Source of the DNA: Mucilaginibacter dorajii
GTDB lineage: Bacteria > Bacteroidota > Bacteroidia > Sphingobacteriales > Sphingobacteriaceae
Direction of reading: 5' to 3'
NCBI RefSeq assembly: GCF_024808255.1
Contig: NZ_JANTYS010000011.1
Location: 1 to 64,000, forward strand
DNA length: 64,000 nucleotides
Shown: positions 60,876-64,000 of the stretch, in pieces
How positions within the stretch are numbered: position 1 is the first letter of the stretch
Layout of the letters: every line of letters begins with the position of its first letter
Position numbers and translations under genes: made by a program
The notes under the pieces: model-generated
Told to the model about the DNA's origin: nothing
Databases searched by the model: none
What the model saw: the letters and a program-made list of their open reading frames with translations, nothing else

Positions 60876-62162
60876 ATGGATTATCAAAATACCTTAGCGT
60901 TCGCGGTAGCGCAGGATGAACAAGATGTTTTAAAAGATTTCAGAAACCGCTTTTTTATACCAAAGCATAATGGCGAAGACGCTATATATCTTTGCGGCAA
61001 TTCACTCGGCCTGCAGCCCAAATCATCTGCCCAATACCTTGCCGATCAGATGAAAAACTGGGAGAGTCTTGCTGTTGAAGGTTGGTTTCAGGGCGACGAT
61101 CCCTGGCTGGAATATCACAAATCACTTTCAACGTCAATAGCCAGGATAGTAGGCGCTAATAAAAATGAAGTTTCCGTAATGAATTCACTTACAGTGAACC
61201 TTCACCTGTTAATGGTAAGTTTCTATAAACCAAATAGTAAGCGCTTTAAGGTCATCATGGAAGGTGGAGCTTTTCCATCAGATCAATATGCTGTAGAAAG
61301 CCAGGTAAAGTTTCACGGATTTGATCCAAAAGATGTTGTTATCGAGATCTTCCCGCGTGAGCGTGAGCTAACTTTACGCACAGAAGATATTCTGAAAACC
61401 ATCGAAACCCACGCAGATGAACTGGCATTGGTTTTATTCAGTGGCATCAATTATTACACCGGTCAATTCTTCGATATTCAGGCCATCACCATAGCGGCAC
61501 ATCAAGCCGGGGCTTACGCGGGGTTCGACCTGGCTCATGCTGCCGGAAATGTGCCACTGCATCTCCACGAATGGGATGCCGATTTTGCCTGTTGGTGCTC
61601 ATACAAATACATGAATTCCGGTCCGGGTGGCATTAGCGGCATTTTTGTACATGAAAAGCACTTTACAGATAGCGCGATGAACCGCTTTGCAGGTTGGTGG
61701 GGATACCGTGCCGACAAACGTTTTTTGATGGCTCCGGGCTTCGATCCCGCCTTAGGTGCAGATGGCTGGCAGGTTAGTACCAGTCCAATATTGCTCCTGG
61801 CCTTATTTAAGGCCTCTATGGCTATTTTTGATGAAGTAGGCAATATTGGTATGCTTCGAGAAAAAGGCGTGGCTCTGACAGGCTATTTGGAGTTTTTAAT
61901 TAATGAGATAAATAAAACGAAAGGCGAGGAGGTATTCCGGATCATTACACCTGCTAATCCGGCAATCCGTGGCAGCCAGCTTTCGATAGTTTGTACACAA
62001 AATGCTAAAGCGATTTTTAAATACCTTGCCGAAAACGGCGTAATCGGCGATTGGCGCGAACCGGATGTGATCAGGTTGAGCCCGGTGCCTTTATATAATT
62101 CATTTAAAGATGTTTATAAAGCTGCAAAGCACCTTTCAGATGCCTTGGATGCTGTAAAATAA
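60876..62162 (+). CDS. kynU: Kynureninase
   Basis: The 428-residue PLP enzyme has the conserved N-terminal region FFIPKHNGEDAIYLCGNSLGLQP, the PLP-binding pocket FSGINYYTGQFFD and AGFDLAHAAGN, and the Schiff-base Lys244 in CWCSYKYMNSGPGG. It splits kynurenine or 3-hydroxykynurenine into anthranilate (or 3-hydroxyanthranilate) and alanine in tryptophan breakdown. It could feed NAD synthesis or the glutaryl-CoA route served by gcdH at 8597. No other kynurenine genes are adjacent. Confidence 0.97.
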   Translation: MDYQNTLAFAVAQDEQDVLKDFRNRFFIPKHNGEDAIYLCGNSLGLQPKSSAQYLADQMKNWESLAVEGWFQGDDPWLEYHKSLSTSIARIVGANKNEVSVMNSLTVNLHLLMVSFYKPNSKRFKVIMEGGAFPSDQYAVESQVKFHGFDPKDVVIEIFPRERELTLRTEDILKTIETHADELALVLFSGINYYTGQFFDIQAITIAAHQAGAYAGFDLAHAAGNVPLHLHEWDADFACWCSYKYMNSGPGGISGIFVHEKHFTDSAMNRFAGWWGYRADKRFLMAPGFDPALGADGWQVSTSPILLLALFKASMAIFDEVGNIGMLREKGVALTGYLEFLINEINKTKGEEVFRIITPANPAIRGSQLSIVCTQNAKAIFKYLAENGVIGDWREPDVIRLSPVPLYNSFKDVYKAAKHLSDALDAVK

Positions 62163-62170
62163 TTATCGAT

Positions 62171-63025
62171 ATGGTTTATTACAATCCCAAAGAATGGTTT
62201 TCTTTCATATTTAAGATCAACAAGGCCGATACCTTGTGGGAGTTATTTCCGCTTATCTTATCGGTTGGCGCTTATGCAGGTGCGGTCACGTATCTGCTGA
62301 TTGATTTTTGGCATCTGCCGGATACAAGCTTGCTCCGCAAGGTAAGCTTCATTCATCAAACTATCGGCTTTGTGTTTTCATTGTTGCTGGCTTTTCGCAT
62401 CAATTCGGCTTATGATCGATGGTGGGAAGGCCGTAAAATTTGGGGCAGCATGGTAAACAACAGCCGCAACCTTGCTTTGAAACTTAAACATTTGGTTGAT
62501 CCGACCGAGTATTCATTTTTTAGCTACGCCATACCCATGTATTCCCGGGTGCTTCGTGATCACCTGCGTGATGTTTATGTACATGAAGAACAGGATTTTA
62601 TTGCTATCGACAGAAAAAAACATGTACCCAACCAAGTGGCATCGGCGATTATCGAAAACATTTACAGGTTAAATAAAGAAGGTAAGATCAACCCGGAACA
62701 ATTATTTAGCATAACCGCCGAAATGGGGTCATTCACAGACAATTGCGGTGCTTGCGAACGCATCAGAAAAACGCCCATTCCTTACTCTTATAACGTATTT
62801 ATCAAGAAATTCATTTTTACTTATATCATGACGCTGCCCTTTACCTGGGCATTTGATATGAAATATTTTACCATACCTATTATTGGTTTTGTGCTGTTTG
62901 TGTTTGCAAGTATCGAAATTCTGGCCGAGGAGATTGAAGACCCGTTTGGCTTTGATCCTAATGATCTGCCACTGGATAATATCTGCGAAAACATCCAAAA
63001 ACACGTAGGGGAGATCCTCGGCTAA
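62171..63025 (+). CDS. Bestrophin-family anion channel
   Basis: The 284-residue membrane protein has the bestrophin/UPF0187 pattern: INSAYDRWWEGRKIWGSMVNNSRNL, four hydrophobic segments, and the C-terminal EIEDPFGFDPNDLPLDNIC. Bacterial bestrophins form pentameric channels for chloride or other ions. It lies 8 bases after kynU and 5 bases before the deacetylase-like gene. Confidence 0.9.
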   Translation: MVYYNPKEWFSFIFKINKADTLWELFPLILSVGAYAGAVTYLLIDFWHLPDTSLLRKVSFIHQTIGFVFSLLLAFRINSAYDRWWEGRKIWGSMVNNSRNLALKLKHLVDPTEYSFFSYAIPMYSRVLRDHLRDVYVHEEQDFIAIDRKKHVPNQVASAIIENIYRLNKEGKINPEQLFSITAEMGSFTDNCGACERIRKTPIPYSYNVFIKKFIFTYIMTLPFTWAFDMKYFTIPIIGFVLFVFASIEILAEEIEDPFGFDPNDLPLDNICENIQKHVGEILG

Positions 63026-63030
63026 TTGTT

Positions 63031-63933
63031 ATGCTCAAAATAGCCTTCGACCCGATATACGCACACCCATTGCCTGAAGGTCACCGGTTTCCGATGCTAA
63101 AGTATGAATTGATACCCGCCCAATTACTGCACGAGGGTATCATCACCAAAGAAAACCTGTTTTCACCGGACCTGATCTCGGAGGATGTTATCCTTAAAAC
63201 ACATGAGCAGGAATATTGGCAACAGTTACGGGATCTTACTTTACCCGCAAAAGAGCAAAGGCGAATTGGCTTTCCATTATCTGCCCGACTTATTGAACGT
63301 GAAATGAGGATTGCAAAGGGGACAATTGATGGTTGTGAATTCGCTCTCGAAAATCGTGTTGCCTTTAACGTCGCTGGTGGTACCCATCATGCCGGATCAA
63401 ATTGGGGCGAAGGTTTTTGTATGCTAAACGATCAGGCAATTGCTGCTAATTACCTGTTGGATAAAATTTCAGCTAAATCTATCTTAATTGTAGATTTAGA
63501 TGTTCACCAGGGAAATGGTACGGCTCAGATCTTCGAAAACGAACTGAGGGTATTTACTTTTTCGATGCATGGCGATAAAAATTTCCCGTTTAGAAAGGAG
63601 CGGTCTGATCTGGATATCCCCTTAGCTGATGGCGTAGCTGATGAGGAATATCTTGATATATTAAAAAGGATATTGCCAGAGCTGATCAGCCGTCAACAGC
63701 CCGATTTTATATTTTACCTTGCCGGTGTAGATATTTTGAGTACAGACAAACTTGGTAAGCTGGCTTTAAGTAAAGAAGCTTGTAAAGAACGGGATAGGTT
63801 TGTTTTTCAGCAATGCATAAATAACAATATTCCTGTTCAGGTGAGTATGGGCGGCGGCTATTCGCCGCAAATAAAAGATATTGTAAATGCCCACTGCAAT
63901 ACGTTTAAAACAGCGACAGATCTCTATTTTTAA
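63031..63933 (+). CDS. Histone deacetylase-family amidohydrolase
   Basis: The 300-residue protein has the HDAC catalytic residues: VAGGTHHAG (His119-His120), GFCMLNDQAIAANYLL, the metal ligands in VDLDVHQGNGT, and AGVDILSTDKLG. It should be a zinc enzyme removing acetyl groups from a small amine such as acetylpolyamine, or from proteins. The 3' flank to 64000 shows no other gene. Confidence 0.93.
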   Translation: MLKIAFDPIYAHPLPEGHRFPMLKYELIPAQLLHEGIITKENLFSPDLISEDVILKTHEQEYWQQLRDLTLPAKEQRRIGFPLSARLIEREMRIAKGTIDGCEFALENRVAFNVAGGTHHAGSNWGEGFCMLNDQAIAANYLLDKISAKSILIVDLDVHQGNGTAQIFENELRVFTFSMHGDKNFPFRKERSDLDIPLADGVADEEYLDILKRILPELISRQQPDFIFYLAGVDILSTDKLGKLALSKEACKERDRFVFQQCINNNIPVQVSMGGGYSPQIKDIVNAHCNTFKTATDLYF

Positions 63934-64000
63934 TCATCTGCTAAAACTGAGAATGTTTTGTCCCGATGATGTTTGCTGATGATATTAAACCGAATAAACA

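Noticed and set aside
1..64000. CRISPR arrays, tRNA and rRNA genes, prophage or complete insertion sequences
   Set aside because: I looked in the intergenic regions for regularly spaced repeats, cloverleaf T-loops and transposase frames and saw none; a dedicated scan could still find a degenerate one.

Overview
The window looks like a chromosomal segment of a Bacteroidota bacterium, most probably a Sphingobacteriaceae member of the Mucilaginibacter/Pedobacter type. The reasons are the promoter style (TAnnTTTG -7 boxes upstream of several genes), weak ribosome binding sites, many short lipoprotein signals, Bacteroidota-specific families (DUF5074, DUF6438, DUF6580), a BtuB locus with surface beta-propeller lipoproteins, and palindromic intergenic repeats typical of the phylum. 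This is inferred from the sequence; no marker gene search was possible. No tRNA, rRNA, CRISPR array, prophage or intact insertion sequence was seen.

Layout. 1-4.7 kb (mostly minus strand): a lipoprotein, an NtrC-type regulator, RNase P RNA, a three-gene copper/cytochrome lipoprotein operon (cytochrome c, SCO1, helical lipoprotein) and a DinB protein. 5-14.5 kb: GH1 glycosidase, TPR histidine kinase, glutaryl-CoA dehydrogenase, folB-glcD, a thioesterase, Hsp20, an apparently exported SAM hydrolase, and Ohr. 14.5-15.3 kb: an 820-base gap holding a probable structured RNA with an intrinsic terminator. 15.3-21.6 kb: PhoH/PIN protein, metallo-hydrolase, GNAT, a candidate minus-strand small RNA, HAD phosphatase, a DUF6438 protein and a PAS kinase.

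21.6-30.5 kb is a signalling island. A 1000-residue multi-PAS histidine kinase and a stand-alone receiver lie divergent from a compact four-gene operon of kaiC, kaiB, a second kaiB and a PAS histidine kinase. This is a KaiA-less clock- or timer-like module outside the cyanobacteria, with a Ser-Ser phosphosite pair and a C-terminal coiled-coil tail on KaiC. It is the most interesting system in the window.

30.5-46.4 kb: enoyl-CoA hydratase, a Tyr-rich secreted peptide, a membrane MutS-like ATPase, cbpA-cbpM, cupin, UMF1 transporter, LutA-like protein, a DoxX-like membrane protein, a small-protein/nucleotidyltransferase pair that could be a toxin-antitoxin unit, the conserved thrS-infC-rpmI-rplT translation cluster, a PAS-LuxR regulator, an SRPBCC membrane protein and a divergent serine hydrolase/HhH-like pair. 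46.5-53.6 kb (minus): a vitamin B12 uptake locus made of a cobalamin riboswitch, btuB, a BtuG-like beta-propeller, a surface lipoprotein and two tandem DUF5074 propellers. 53.9-57.7 kb (plus): a Crp-like regulator, a hydrolase, a DUF6580 membrane protein, a zinc-less sirtuin and a PP-loop ATPase, some of which may also belong to B12 physiology. 57.9-64 kb: a CrtA-like protein, then a collinear run of free methionine sulfoxide reductase, hydrolase, 3-methyladenine glycosylase, kynureninase, bestrophin and a histone-deacetylase-like enzyme.
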